Assembly (NCBI RefSeq): GCF_000733925.1
Contig: NZ_JPOO01000001.1
Span: forward strand, 1,674,001 to 1,738,000
From: Arenibacter algicola
GTDB taxonomy: Bacteria > Bacteroidota > Bacteroidia > Flavobacteriales > Flavobacteriaceae
Direction: 5' to 3'
DNA: 64,000 nt
In this document: one piece after another, positions 17,750-26,620 of the stretch
Numbering within the stretch: position 1 is the first letter of the stretch
Layout of the letters: the number at the start of each line of letters is the position of its first letter
The notes under the pieces: model-generated
Databases searched by the model: none
Seen by the model: the letters and a program-made list of their open reading frames with translations, nothing else
Told to the model about the DNA's origin: nothing
Made by a program: the position numbers and the translations under genes

Positions 17750-20474
17750 TTGAAGCACCCATAAGTTGACCAACGGCCTCTTCTATATCATCAATTTTGG
17801 ATATCAACTCATAGACTGTTTCATTTTCCGGTTCTTGAATATTTTTAAACTTGGGGAAGATATTTGTCTTGGTTTCTTTCTCTTGCACAAACCCTGGTCC
17901 CAATACCAAGGCGATTTTCTCATAATCATTATAGAAGTACTCTTGCAGCAAGGGAATAATGTTGTTTTTAAAGACGTTTGAAAGGCCCACTGTATCACCA
18001 CTTTTTAGTTTTATGAAGTAGGAATGACCAATGGTATGGTCCCTATCCAGTAAGGTTTCGATACGTATATTTATGGTTTCTAAGACTTCTTTTAAATCAA
18101 ACTTGCTAAAGATGATTTCTTTTAAAAGCTTTGGTTTTGGCATCACTTCCCCAAAAACAAATCTTCTTCTAAGGGCAGTATCCAAGGCCTCAACACTTCT
18201 GTCAGCAGTGTTCATGGTGCCGATAATATGTAGGTTAGGAGGAACCCCAAAGGTTTCATCTTTCGAATAAGGTAATTTTAGGGTGATTTCTTCAGCCTCT
18301 CCTAAGCGTTTGTCAGGTTCCAACAAGGTTATTAGTTCACCAAAAATAGCAGATAGGTTACCGCGGTTAATTTCGTCAATAATCAACACGTAATTTTTTA
18401 AATCTTTTTCAGAAGAATTTGCCTCCGGTTTATAGCTTTTTAGTTTTGCCAAAATACCAGGATAATATATTCCAACCCCAGTTACTTTTACTTCTCTTTT
18501 GCCATAATAAACATCTCGCAAAGTTGATATACTCAGCGTATGACCTGTGCCTCCACTGGCTTTTTTAAAACGTATGGACCTATCCGAAAAACCCGTAATT
18601 GTAAAATCATACCCTTCCGTTCTTAATGGGAATTTCATCTCCTCATTTTCTTGCCATTCCTCTTCAAGCATCTCAAAAGCTTTGTCAAACGGTAGTTCTT
18701 TAGTTAGTCCTTTTTGAGAATCCCAATAATTGTCTTCGGCTTTTTTACAAATAGTTTTGAATATTCCAGACTCTACATTATAAACTAATTGTCCGTCATT
18801 AATAGTAACAGGTTTGATGCCTTCCACAAAATCCTCATAGGACATACTTTGATGAAAGGTTGTAAAAACAATACGGCCTTCTTCTGTCTTTTCATCATAT
18901 TTGTTTTTAATGTCTGTTCGAGTTAGGTTTTCAGTACTAATGCCTAAAATCTTGAGAGCTGTTTCTTTAGTTTTATAGGTCTTTCCAGTACCTGGAGGCC
19001 CATACAATATTGTATTTAGTGGATAATCCATATTCACCGTTTTTTTAGCAGAAGATTGATTGCCGTTAATTATTGCCATTAGGCGCTCATGATAAGTACT
19101 ATAATTGGTATCTGGCGAGGGGTAATCAGAAATATTGGTAAGCGTTTTTACCGCCAAATTATGACCTGCCTCCCAAAGTCCTTTCTTTTTCCAATTCATT
19201 TTACGGACATGCTTGAACTTATTTCTTGTGGAATCAAACAAATAATCCGATTCAACTACGCCATAACCTAAAAGTTTTGAAGTTCCCTTCTTAACAAATA
19301 CCACATCTCCAATATTCATTTCAGACACAAAGTCGTAGTTCGCGGTAGCATCATTCTTTTTGGAACTATCCGTATTGAACAAATCTTGAAGGGCTTTAAC
19401 TATTTCATCTTTTGAATTATATTTTGTTAAATCACCCAAATCATCCCAACCCAAGGCCATAATTCCCTGTTCATAAAAATCGTCCCATTCCTTGGCATTT
19501 TCACCTGGGGCATATAACCAATATTTAGGTAGCTCGGCAGTATAGGCAGAAGTTGAATAAATAAAGTCTTGGGTTAGTATATTAAAATCATCGTTTTTAA
19601 AAGAATTAGGGGTAAGTCTATTTTTGTGAATTTCCAATAACTCTTTGTCTTGAACCAGAATCTCTTTAACTAACAAGTTAACCTCATTATTGATTAGAAT
19701 TTGATTTACTATATCGCCAGTTTTTGGCATATCAATTTCTAGGCGAGCACAGAACTTTTTTAAAACACCATGCTTAAATAGAAAATATTTTTCAGGTGCA
19801 TGGAATGAAAGCAGCAGACTTATTGATCTGGCATCATGATAATGATGCTTGTTACTAGCTTTTCTTATAACATTATCTTCACTCAATAATTCATCCAATC
19901 CATTTTGATAGGCCAAAATTCTTTCATCCAACGGGGAGTTTTCATCAAAAAGATTTTTAAGAGCAGTCCTGACTTTTGGGGAATTGTTTTCTGCGAATGT
20001 TTTTAGCATGTTAATGGGGTAATAATTACGGCTCGTCCATAAATTATTATTTCCCGGGAAAGACCTGTCTATCATTGAGACCAGATCAGTGGCATTTAAA
20101 TCCCAATGTTTTTGAAAATTCCCTACCGCTTCCCACTTATATACTTCATTATATTTGTCATGTGTTGTAATAATATGCTTGTACTTGGGTATTAGCGTTT
20201 TTATCACCTCATCTATTGGCTCTGTCTTATTGATGACAAGAAATCCCAATTCTTTAAAATATTTATTGGTACCCTCACCTCCGCCAGGTTGCCAGAAATA
20301 TTCTCCAGTTGCATATTCATGAGCCAAACGGCCAACATCTTTGGGCGGGTATCTTTTACCTTGGTATACTATATCCCATTTTGTAGACGGTCTTATCCCT
20401 ATGTCTTCATTGTCTATTTCCTTAAAGGCCTTTAATACATGTGAACGCTTTATTTTTTCTGGTTGGAATGGCAT
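17742..20474 (-). CDS. mcrB: McrB-family restriction GTPase with multi-domain DNA-reading N-terminus
   Basis: 910 residues. The C-terminal half is the McrB AAA+ GTPase: Walker A GPPGTGKT at about 490-497, Walker B YVLIIDEINRGNLS, the McrB signature GTMNTADRS (about 750) and ALRRRFVF. The N-terminal ~85 residues (RYPPKDVGRLAHEYATGEY, GGGEGTNKYFKELGF) resemble the head domain of ScoMcrA-type enzymes. The middle segment (YWLYAPGENAKEWDDFYEQG, IMALGWDDLG, GDVVFVKKG, LLGYGVVESDY) looks like an EVE/PUA-like modified-base reader. It should recognise modified DNA and drive cleavage with McrC. It is 15 bp after the HNH gene and overlaps mcrC by 8 bp. Confidence 0.9.
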   Translation of the reverse strand: MPFQPEKIKRSHVLKAFKEIDNEDIGIRPSTKWDIVYQGKRYPPKDVGRLAHEYATGEYFWQPGGGEGTNKYFKELGFLVINKTEPIDEVIKTLIPKYKHIITTHDKYNEVYKWEAVGNFQKHWDLNATDLVSMIDRSFPGNNNLWTSRNYYPINMLKTFAENNSPKVRTALKNLFDENSPLDERILAYQNGLDELLSEDNVIRKASNKHHYHDARSISLLLSFHAPEKYFLFKHGVLKKFCARLEIDMPKTGDIVNQILINNEVNLLVKEILVQDKELLEIHKNRLTPNSFKNDDFNILTQDFIYSTSAYTAELPKYWLYAPGENAKEWDDFYEQGIMALGWDDLGDLTKYNSKDEIVKALQDLFNTDSSKKNDATANYDFVSEMNIGDVVFVKKGTSKLLGYGVVESDYLFDSTRNKFKHVRKMNWKKKGLWEAGHNLAVKTLTNISDYPSPDTNYSTYHERLMAIINGNQSSAKKTVNMDYPLNTILYGPPGTGKTYKTKETALKILGISTENLTRTDIKNKYDEKTEEGRIVFTTFHQSMSYEDFVEGIKPVTINDGQLVYNVESGIFKTICKKAEDNYWDSQKGLTKELPFDKAFEMLEEEWQENEEMKFPLRTEGYDFTITGFSDRSIRFKKASGGTGHTLSISTLRDVYYGKREVKVTGVGIYYPGILAKLKSYKPEANSSEKDLKNYVLIIDEINRGNLSAIFGELITLLEPDKRLGEAEEITLKLPYSKDETFGVPPNLHIIGTMNTADRSVEALDTALRRRFVFGEVMPKPKLLKEIIFSKFDLKEVLETINIRIETLLDRDHTIGHSYFIKLKSGDTVGLSNVFKNNIIPLLQEYFYNDYEKIALVLGPGFVQEKETKTNIFPKFKNIQEPENETVYELISKIDDIEEAVGQLMGASNE

Positions 20475-20489
20475 GAATACATGATTTTT

Positions 20490-21485
20490 TTATGAAATTA
20501 GTTTTAATTGTTTCGCAATATCTTGAGAATACTTTGCCATCGGTCTACGATTTATATCGTCTGGTTTACTGTAATTACCAATTAACAACCTGTCAATGAT
20601 TGAAGGGTCTTTAAAAAGTTGTCCAAATTCTTTTTGCAAAATTATTCTGTATATTTTTGGATTTGCTTTCGCTTTTAACAATAATTCCTCCGCTACATCC
20701 ATTTGGGTGTCGTAAAGTGCTTGAATTTGAAACAAATCGTTGTGATTTTCTAATAATTTTTGGTCAGAACAATTAAAAGAAACATCTAAATTTTCTTTTT
20801 TTAATGAAAGCCAGTATCTCAAAACTGACTTATCTGATAACCTGAAATTGAAAACATCTAAATCATCTGTTGTCGTGTATAGATTGAAAAGTGATTTTTT
20901 CTTACCTTTTGCTAGATTACAGTTCGCACATGTGGGGTAGAGATTAAACAATGAGGTAGCTAAAAACGGATATTGAGACTTTGGATAAAAATGATCTAAT
21001 TGTAATTTTGCCGTTGTCTTTTTTACTGCTTTTTTCTTTTTATTGTAATATTTGGGCTCAATGACTAGAGTTGATTGAAGATTACAATACACGCACGTTT
21101 TTATATCAATGAAATTTAAGAATTGTAAAAACTCTTTTTCCCTTAAGTCCTCATACCTTAGTGCATATACTATTGCTTCATTAAAAGATAAAATTTTGTT
21201 TTTTCTAACACTTAGGTTTAATTGATTATTAGTTAAAATTCTATTAAACTCAAAAATCAATATCTCCATTTCTTTTGGAGACGCATTTAATATACGGGGA
21301 TACTCATCAATTATTTTTTGAACATATTCCTTGTGTCTATTATATTTAGGTCTAAGTTCTTTAATTATTTTGTTCAGCCTATTTATTGGTAATTCAAAGT
21401 TTTTGTTTCTAGTTGAAACGAATAATTTCTTGTTGAAATTTTTAACGTAGTCTTCAAACTCTTTGGTTATTTTAATTTTTCTCAT
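20490..21485 (-). CDS. HNH endonuclease, PtuB-like partner of the upstream ATPase
   Basis: 331 residues. A zinc-stabilised HNH core is visible: CVYC (about 130-133), LQLDHFYPKSQYPFLA (about 165) with the metal-binding Asp-His, and LYPTCANCNLAKGKK (about 185-189). Its N-terminal third is helical and charged. Its ATG lies inside the end of the ATPase gene (14-bp overlap) and it is followed 15 bp later by mcrB. An ATPase paired with an HNH nuclease of this kind recalls the Septu (PtuA/PtuB) antiphage system and retron-linked homologues. Assignment to Septu is by layout and motif only. Confidence 0.75.
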   Translation of the reverse strand: MRKIKITKEFEDYVKNFNKKLFVSTRNKNFELPINRLNKIIKELRPKYNRHKEYVQKIIDEYPRILNASPKEMEILIFEFNRILTNNQLNLSVRKNKILSFNEAIVYALRYEDLREKEFLQFLNFIDIKTCVYCNLQSTLVIEPKYYNKKKKAVKKTTAKLQLDHFYPKSQYPFLATSLFNLYPTCANCNLAKGKKKSLFNLYTTTDDLDVFNFRLSDKSVLRYWLSLKKENLDVSFNCSDQKLLENHNDLFQIQALYDTQMDVAEELLLKAKANPKIYRIILQKEFGQLFKDPSIIDRLLIGNYSKPDDINRRPMAKYSQDIAKQLKLIS

Positions 21486-23619
21486 CTTTTAATTTTTTAA
21501 GAAGAATTTGAAACTCACTTATTTTCTTTTCTAATTCCTCTGCATTTTCATAAATAAATTTTTTATTATATAGTTCTTGCAACCTTTCTTTTATCATTGG
21601 CTCATCAACTATATTTATTACTTTCTGACCCAGTTCCCTTGACCATTTGGATTCTATTTTCCTCATGGGTAGGCTATCACTATCATGTTCATCTGGAGAT
21701 AGGTAATTAATCAATTCCTTTATCCATCTCTCGGCAAATTCACCCATGAAACCATCGTCTAGAAAAAAGCTATCCGCTAATAAGTCGTGAACGTTGGCAC
21801 CAAAAGATTTTTTATCACGATTGTCTGTAATGTAGGTATTGGCTTCTGCTTTTTCTTTGTCTAAATAAATAATATTCTGATTTGGAATATCCGACAACGT
21901 TAAAGGGTCATGGGTGGTAAAAACAATTTGAATATTTGGATTTTTTTGTTCACTATCAATTTGTTTTCCCGAAGCGGTATCAAAAAAAGTCGGCTTTATT
22001 TTTGAAAACAAAATTGGTAATGTTGCGGTTATCGCCTTGATAAATTTTTTCTTCCATAAAGGATGATAGCCCAGTTCTGGTTCATCTAGTAGCAACAAAT
22101 AGTTTTCATTACATTGATGCGGTGTATTTCTGTACCTATCAACATAATTGTTCAGTGAAGCATAAAAATCTATAAGTGATTTTTCACCAGACGAAAGCTT
22201 TTTATTGGGCTTAAATTGAACAATTGATGGTGTAATAGGAAGGAATTGGAATGATTCCAATACCCTTTTATATTTATCTACTATCTGTGTGAAAATCGAA
22301 ATATCATTTTTAACTATATTGAAAACCAAACGTCCTTTTTCAACTGGCAAAACTTTATTAATTATTAAATCTTTTAAATGCTCATAGAAGTCTTTTATTA
22401 CCCAGAACATATCTAGGTCCCTTTTCATGCGTTCTTTGAGTTTATCTGTTTTGACGCCCTGGATACTCTCAAATTTGTCTTCGTTAATTATTTCAACTAT
22501 ACGTTCTTTATTATCAATAGTGATTTTTTCTAATTTTGTTTTAATTACATCTGAGAGTTTTTGATAAGTGCTTGATAAATAATACTCCATCAATATGTCT
22601 AGTTTTTCACTAAAACTTGAGTTAAGTAAACGCTCTCTTAAATCAAATCCTCCGTGCAGCCCTGTTTGTGGAAAAACTGCACCTAAAATGATATAACTAA
22701 GTAATGTAACTTCTAGGTTTTTAATAAAATCATCCCCATCGTGTGTATATTCAAATTCATTAGAACTTTTATACTCATCTAGTTCCCACAACCATTGAAA
22801 TAGGGTAGTAAAGCTATCCCCTTCTAGTATTCGTCTAAAGTTAGTTAATAGTGCTAATACATCTGTTTTGGGATAAGCTACTTTGCTATCATTCTCGATG
22901 CGTAGAATTTCTCCGTTAACATAATTTATTGAAACATCTGCCTTATTGGGATTACCCAAATTAGAATCGATATACGTTTTCCTAAAATAAGATTTACTAT
23001 GTTGGAGGATGCTTATGAAATATTTGTCATAAGCAGGAAAGTCTGGGTATACTTTCTTAATATCATTAAGTACTGGCTCATTTAAAAAAAGGATGTTTCT
23101 AGTAATTGAATCATAATAATGCTCCTCTAAATTACCCTTTGCATAATATACCAATGAAAAAGCAGAGTGGGTATCTTGTAGCTCATAATCCAGTACTGGC
23201 GAGTAATATTGCTTTTCAATATTATTAATAGAAAAATCTTTAGATACTATATTAAGTTGTGATTCAATAGCTTTAGTAGTCTCATTTAACAGGTAAATGA
23301 AATCGTCCTTATCATCTTCTTCGAAAATGTGAACTACACTAATATGCTTAATATCTGATTCCTGATTTATAGCCCTTAAAATTGTAGTCTTGCCTGTGCC
23401 ATTTCTTCCCACAATGGCACTTACCAAGGATATGCCGTCACCCCAAAATTTATTTATGAAGCCTTCATTTAATTTTCTTTCATTTATTATTATCTGCCCT
23501 TCATTTTCATCTATTTCATACAAATATTTTCCGCCAAAATTAATAGTTTGCCCCTGGTGTTCTTTACCAAATATGTAGGGTAAGGAGTTATTTGGAATAA
23601 AAATAGCAGCTAACCTCAT
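21472..23619 (-). CDS. Large AAA/ABC-type ATPase, PtuA-like defence protein
   Basis: 715 residues. Walker A VGRNGTGKTTIL is at about 73-82. A long coiled/helical insert follows, then SSGEKSLIDFYA, which serves as an ABC-type signature, Walker B NYLLLLDEPELGYHP (about 505-515) and the switch IQIVFTTHDPLTLSD. The C-terminal FGANVHDLLADSFFLDDGFM block is typical of ATPases paired with nucleases in defence systems. It is the first gene of a tight run with HNH, McrB, McrC and the zinc ribbon. It is longer than typical PtuA, so a distinct subtype is possible. Likely role: sensing infection and controlling the HNH nuclease. Confidence 0.75.
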   Translation of the reverse strand: MRLAAIFIPNNSLPYIFGKEHQGQTINFGGKYLYEIDENEGQIIINERKLNEGFINKFWGDGISLVSAIVGRNGTGKTTILRAINQESDIKHISVVHIFEEDDKDDFIYLLNETTKAIESQLNIVSKDFSINNIEKQYYSPVLDYELQDTHSAFSLVYYAKGNLEEHYYDSITRNILFLNEPVLNDIKKVYPDFPAYDKYFISILQHSKSYFRKTYIDSNLGNPNKADVSINYVNGEILRIENDSKVAYPKTDVLALLTNFRRILEGDSFTTLFQWLWELDEYKSSNEFEYTHDGDDFIKNLEVTLLSYIILGAVFPQTGLHGGFDLRERLLNSSFSEKLDILMEYYLSSTYQKLSDVIKTKLEKITIDNKERIVEIINEDKFESIQGVKTDKLKERMKRDLDMFWVIKDFYEHLKDLIINKVLPVEKGRLVFNIVKNDISIFTQIVDKYKRVLESFQFLPITPSIVQFKPNKKLSSGEKSLIDFYASLNNYVDRYRNTPHQCNENYLLLLDEPELGYHPLWKKKFIKAITATLPILFSKIKPTFFDTASGKQIDSEQKNPNIQIVFTTHDPLTLSDIPNQNIIYLDKEKAEANTYITDNRDKKSFGANVHDLLADSFFLDDGFMGEFAERWIKELINYLSPDEHDSDSLPMRKIESKWSRELGQKVINIVDEPMIKERLQELYNKKFIYENAEELEKKISEFQILLKKLKDEKN

Positions 23620-23675
23620 TTCTTTAAATTAATTTAATCTATAATTATCTAATCCCATAGCAATAATAAATTTCC

Positions 23676-23972
23676 TCACCTCACCAACAACTTTAATTGC
23701 ACCAATAACCCCAAGGCCGGTGAATGTGTTAATGGCACATAAGGCTTAAAACTTGCGGTTTTAAATTCCCTTAATTCTTTATAAGCTCGGAGTACCTGCT
23801 TCAAGTCCATGGACCACTCTTTGGCTGTGGAAGTTCTGACAAAATGTAGTTTACTTCCCTCTATTTTTTTTATAATATACTCATGGCCCTACACACTCAA
23901 AAATGATGCTATTGGCCCAATTAATTTTAAAAAGTCAATGTATAGAATATCAGGATGGGTTTTCTTGTACAT
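23676..23972 (-). pseudogene. Small gene downstream of hsdS with one in-frame stop
   Basis: A 99-codon frame starts MYKKTHPDILYIDFLKLIGP, is interrupted by TAG at 23889-23891, then continues as GHEYIIKKIEGSKLHFVRTS and KEWSMDLKQVLRAYKEL to the stop at 23676. The start shares bases with the hsdS stop (TAATG), which implies translational coupling. No family is recognised. It may be a recently disabled accessory gene of the type I locus. A sequencing error at the TAG cannot be excluded. Confidence 0.45.
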
Positions 23973-25124
23973 TACTTACGAAGTTTATAGTTACCAGCTT
24001 CCTCCGCAACCATCCCCAAATCATTCCTTAATTCCGCATTCGTAATTCCTAATTCATCATTCGAAATTGTTACCTGTCCATTCATTAACATAGGCAATAA
24101 CCAATCCCGGAGCTCTGAGAGTTTTTGGTTTTCTTTTTGAATTAATTCTAATTTATCTAAAATTGGATTCATTTTATTTGAAAAAGAATCAATAGTAATT
24201 TTATTAGGAAGAATAAATTTACAGTCTTTTAAAGTTCCATGTCTCACTCCTTTATGTATACTTCCAGCAGATACATTTTTAGTATATGCTTTTATATAAT
24301 CTCCAGATAGAAACATATATAAAAATTCAGAGCTTACTTTTTTAAAATCAGGTCTTATTGTGAAAACGGATTCATTTATATTCCAATTAGTTGGTTTGCT
24401 ACGTAATAGATACGTTGTACCAACTGGCTCTATACTTGTATATAGGATATCTCCAACTCTTAAATCCGACCTATTATTTATAATATCTAGAGATTCATCT
24501 GAAATTTTATCACATTTATCATCTAATACAATTTGTCCTTGATTTATGTTTTTTATTGTAACGTAATAATTCTCTCCTTCTCCTAAAACAAAGTGTTTTC
24601 TTGGATTAAGACCTGTTCCTGTTTTAGCAACAACATCCCCTAGCAAACAAGCTTCCCACTCTTCAGGAATCTCACGTTTCAATACCTCATTAAAAACCAT
24701 TTTGCCACCAGACGATTTATAAGGTTTACCATTAGCATCTGGAAAATCAAATTGTACAAACCAATAATCGTAAAGCGTTCTTGCCATCGCTTCTAACTCT
24801 TGGTTTATTTTGTTGTTGACTTCTATTTTGGCGTCTAAATCGGAAAGGACTTTGGCTATTTGTTTTTGGGTCCTTATATTGTAATGTGGTATTCTTAACT
24901 CTTTTAAAACGGGTATTCTAAGATTACTTACTATTGAGCCTGTTCCATTGCTTTTATTAATTTGCTCTTGAACATATTCTGAAAGCAAAGCATAAAGCAA
25001 AAATTTATTGTTTGTTAATTTATTGTTTGGTTTGATTAAAACCATTCTTTGCCCAAGACAACATTCAAGTCCATCGGGTATTATACAAACTTCCTGAACT
25101 TGCAACAAAAAACGGGACAAAAAG

Positions 25125-25988
25125 TTAAGCTACATTTTTAAATTGCATTATTTGTTCAAATTCTAGTATTGTGCGGTTACCCAGAGCTGAATGTCTTCTG
25201 TTTCGGTTATACCAGGTTTCTATCCACTCGAACACAGATATAGCGGCCTGTTCTTTTCTCTTATAACGGGTCCTGTATATGAGTTCTACCTTTATGGATT
25301 TAAAGAAGCTTTCCGCAACGGCATTGTCCCAACAGTTCCCTTTCCTGCTCATACTCTGCTGAACTCCTTCATAACTGCCCAATAGGTTTCTAAAGGCATT
25401 GCAGGCATATTGTACGCCCCTATCCGAATGGAATATCAATTTTCCCGAAAGCGGTCTGTTTTTAACAGCCATTCTCCATGCGGCCATACAAGTGTTTGCG
25501 GCACTCAGATCGCTACTGAGTGACCAACCTATGACCTTACGGTCGAAAAGGTCAATAATTATCGTTAAGTAAAGCCATCCCCTCCCGGTCTTTATGTAGG
25601 TGATGTCCGATACCCAGGCCCGGGCCTTAGCTTGCGCTGAAAAGTTTCTGTCCAATTTATTTTCTGCTACCGGATATTTGTGTTTGGAATCGGTGGTGAC
25701 CACAAACTTTTTAGCATGCACGGCCCGTATACCTTTTTGTTTCATCAGCCGGGCCACCCGTGGCCTGGACACATCGAATCCTTGGGCCCTGAGCTCATCG
25801 GTTATCCGCGGGCTTCCGTAGGTCGCCTTACTTTTCTGGTGTATCCGCCCAATTTGAAAAAGTAGCATCCGGTTCTCATTGTCCCGGTCGCAAGGAAGCA
25901 TTCTTTGACTTCTGTAAAACCCACTTTTGCTCACTTTAAAAACTTTGCACATCTTCCCAACATGAAATTCCAATCGGTGGTCCTTCAT
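25125..25988 (-). CDS. IS3-family transposase OrfB (DDE catalytic domain), copy 1
   Basis: 287 residues, rve-type integrase core. Catalytic residues lie in WVSDITYI (Asp), IFHSDRGVQY (Asp) and AVAESFFKSIK (Glu). An upstream HTH_21-like region contains GKMCKVFKVSKSGFYRSQ. The frame is -1 relative to orfA, so a full OrfAB transposase would be made by frameshifting. Its translation is identical to the copy at 47528. Confidence 0.95.
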   Translation of the reverse strand: MKDHRLEFHVGKMCKVFKVSKSGFYRSQRMLPCDRDNENRMLLFQIGRIHQKSKATYGSPRITDELRAQGFDVSRPRVARLMKQKGIRAVHAKKFVVTTDSKHKYPVAENKLDRNFSAQAKARAWVSDITYIKTGRGWLYLTIIIDLFDRKVIGWSLSSDLSAANTCMAAWRMAVKNRPLSGKLIFHSDRGVQYACNAFRNLLGSYEGVQQSMSRKGNCWDNAVAESFFKSIKVELIYRTRYKRKEQAAISVFEWIETWYNRNRRHSALGNRTILEFEQIMQFKNVA

Positions 25989-26299
25989 GAATTTGTAGAT
26001 TTCCTGTCGCTCGCGGAGAAGATGCCTATCGCCTTTTTTAAGATATCCCGCTCCATGGTTACATCGGCGAGCTCCCTTTTTAACCTGGCAACTTCTTTTG
26101 CTTCCGGGGTGAGCTGTTTATTCCCGTTGCCACTAAAGGACAGGGAAGGATCATGGGCAAACTCTCGTCTCCAGCGATAGAGAAGTTCCGATCTGACACC
26201 CAGTTCACGGGCAATATCGTTCACATTGCCACGAACGTGGCTCAATTCCACCGCCTTTTGTTTAAATTCTTTACTGTAGATTCTTCTGTTTTCTTTCAT
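25985..26299 (-). CDS. IS3-family transposase OrfA (helix-turn-helix), copy 1
   Basis: 104 residues: an IS3/IS911-type N-terminal helix-turn-helix (YSKEFKQKAVELSHVRGNV, NDIARELGVRSELLYRWRRE) followed by a leucine-rich coiled coil (EVARLKRELADVTMERDILK). It binds the element's ends and multimerises. It overlaps orfB by 4 bp (ATGA). Confidence 0.93.
   Translation of the reverse strand: MKENRRIYSKEFKQKAVELSHVRGNVNDIARELGVRSELLYRWRREFAHDPSLSFSGNGNKQLTPEAKEVARLKRELADVTMERDILKKAIGIFSASDRKSTNS
26033..26039 (-). promoter_or_regulatory. Programmed -1 frameshift heptamer A AAA AAG in IS copy 1
   Basis: The heptamer is phased exactly as A-AAA-AAG in the orfA frame (TTA AAA AAG GCG). A -1 slip gives AAA AAA GGC and reads through GDRHLLRERQEIYKF into orfB without a stop, yielding the OrfAB fusion usual in IS3 elements. 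Confidence 0.8.
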
Positions 26300-26620
26300 C
26301 GTTTTAACAAGTTAAGGATTTTTCAATATTGCCCTTAACTAAGTGTCCCAACAAATGTAGCAAGACCATCCCCCATAGGAGCTTCCCTTGTAATGATTAA
26401 ATCACCTTCACATGGAACCTCTCTTGCAATTCTTTGATTAAAATGTAAATTATCGGTATATGATAAGTTGTCCAACAACATTCTACCATTTTTAATATTA
26501 AAATTTCTTATCACAATTTTACCTTTATCTAAATATAAAGGAGTCGAATGATGACAATCTGTTATTGATTCACATATTTTCTCTAACTCAATTGTTTCAC
26601 CTTTGAAAGAAGCTCTATAG

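Larger units (their letters stand above)
25095..26368 (-). mobile_element. IS3-family insertion sequence, copy 1 (1274 bp, in hsdS)
   Basis: The boundaries were fixed by comparison with the second copy at 47498-48771 and by the flanking 3-bp duplication TCC (25092-25094 and 26369-26371). The ends are imperfect inverted repeats, TGAACTTGCAACA... and TGGTCTTGCTACA... (16 of 25 matching, both containing GGGACA), and the element starts TG and ends CA. It carries orfA and orfB on the minus strand. Confidence 0.95.

Noticed and set aside
23809..24045. 78-codon open frame on the plus strand
   Set aside because: Antisense to the hsdS end and the coupled pseudogene.
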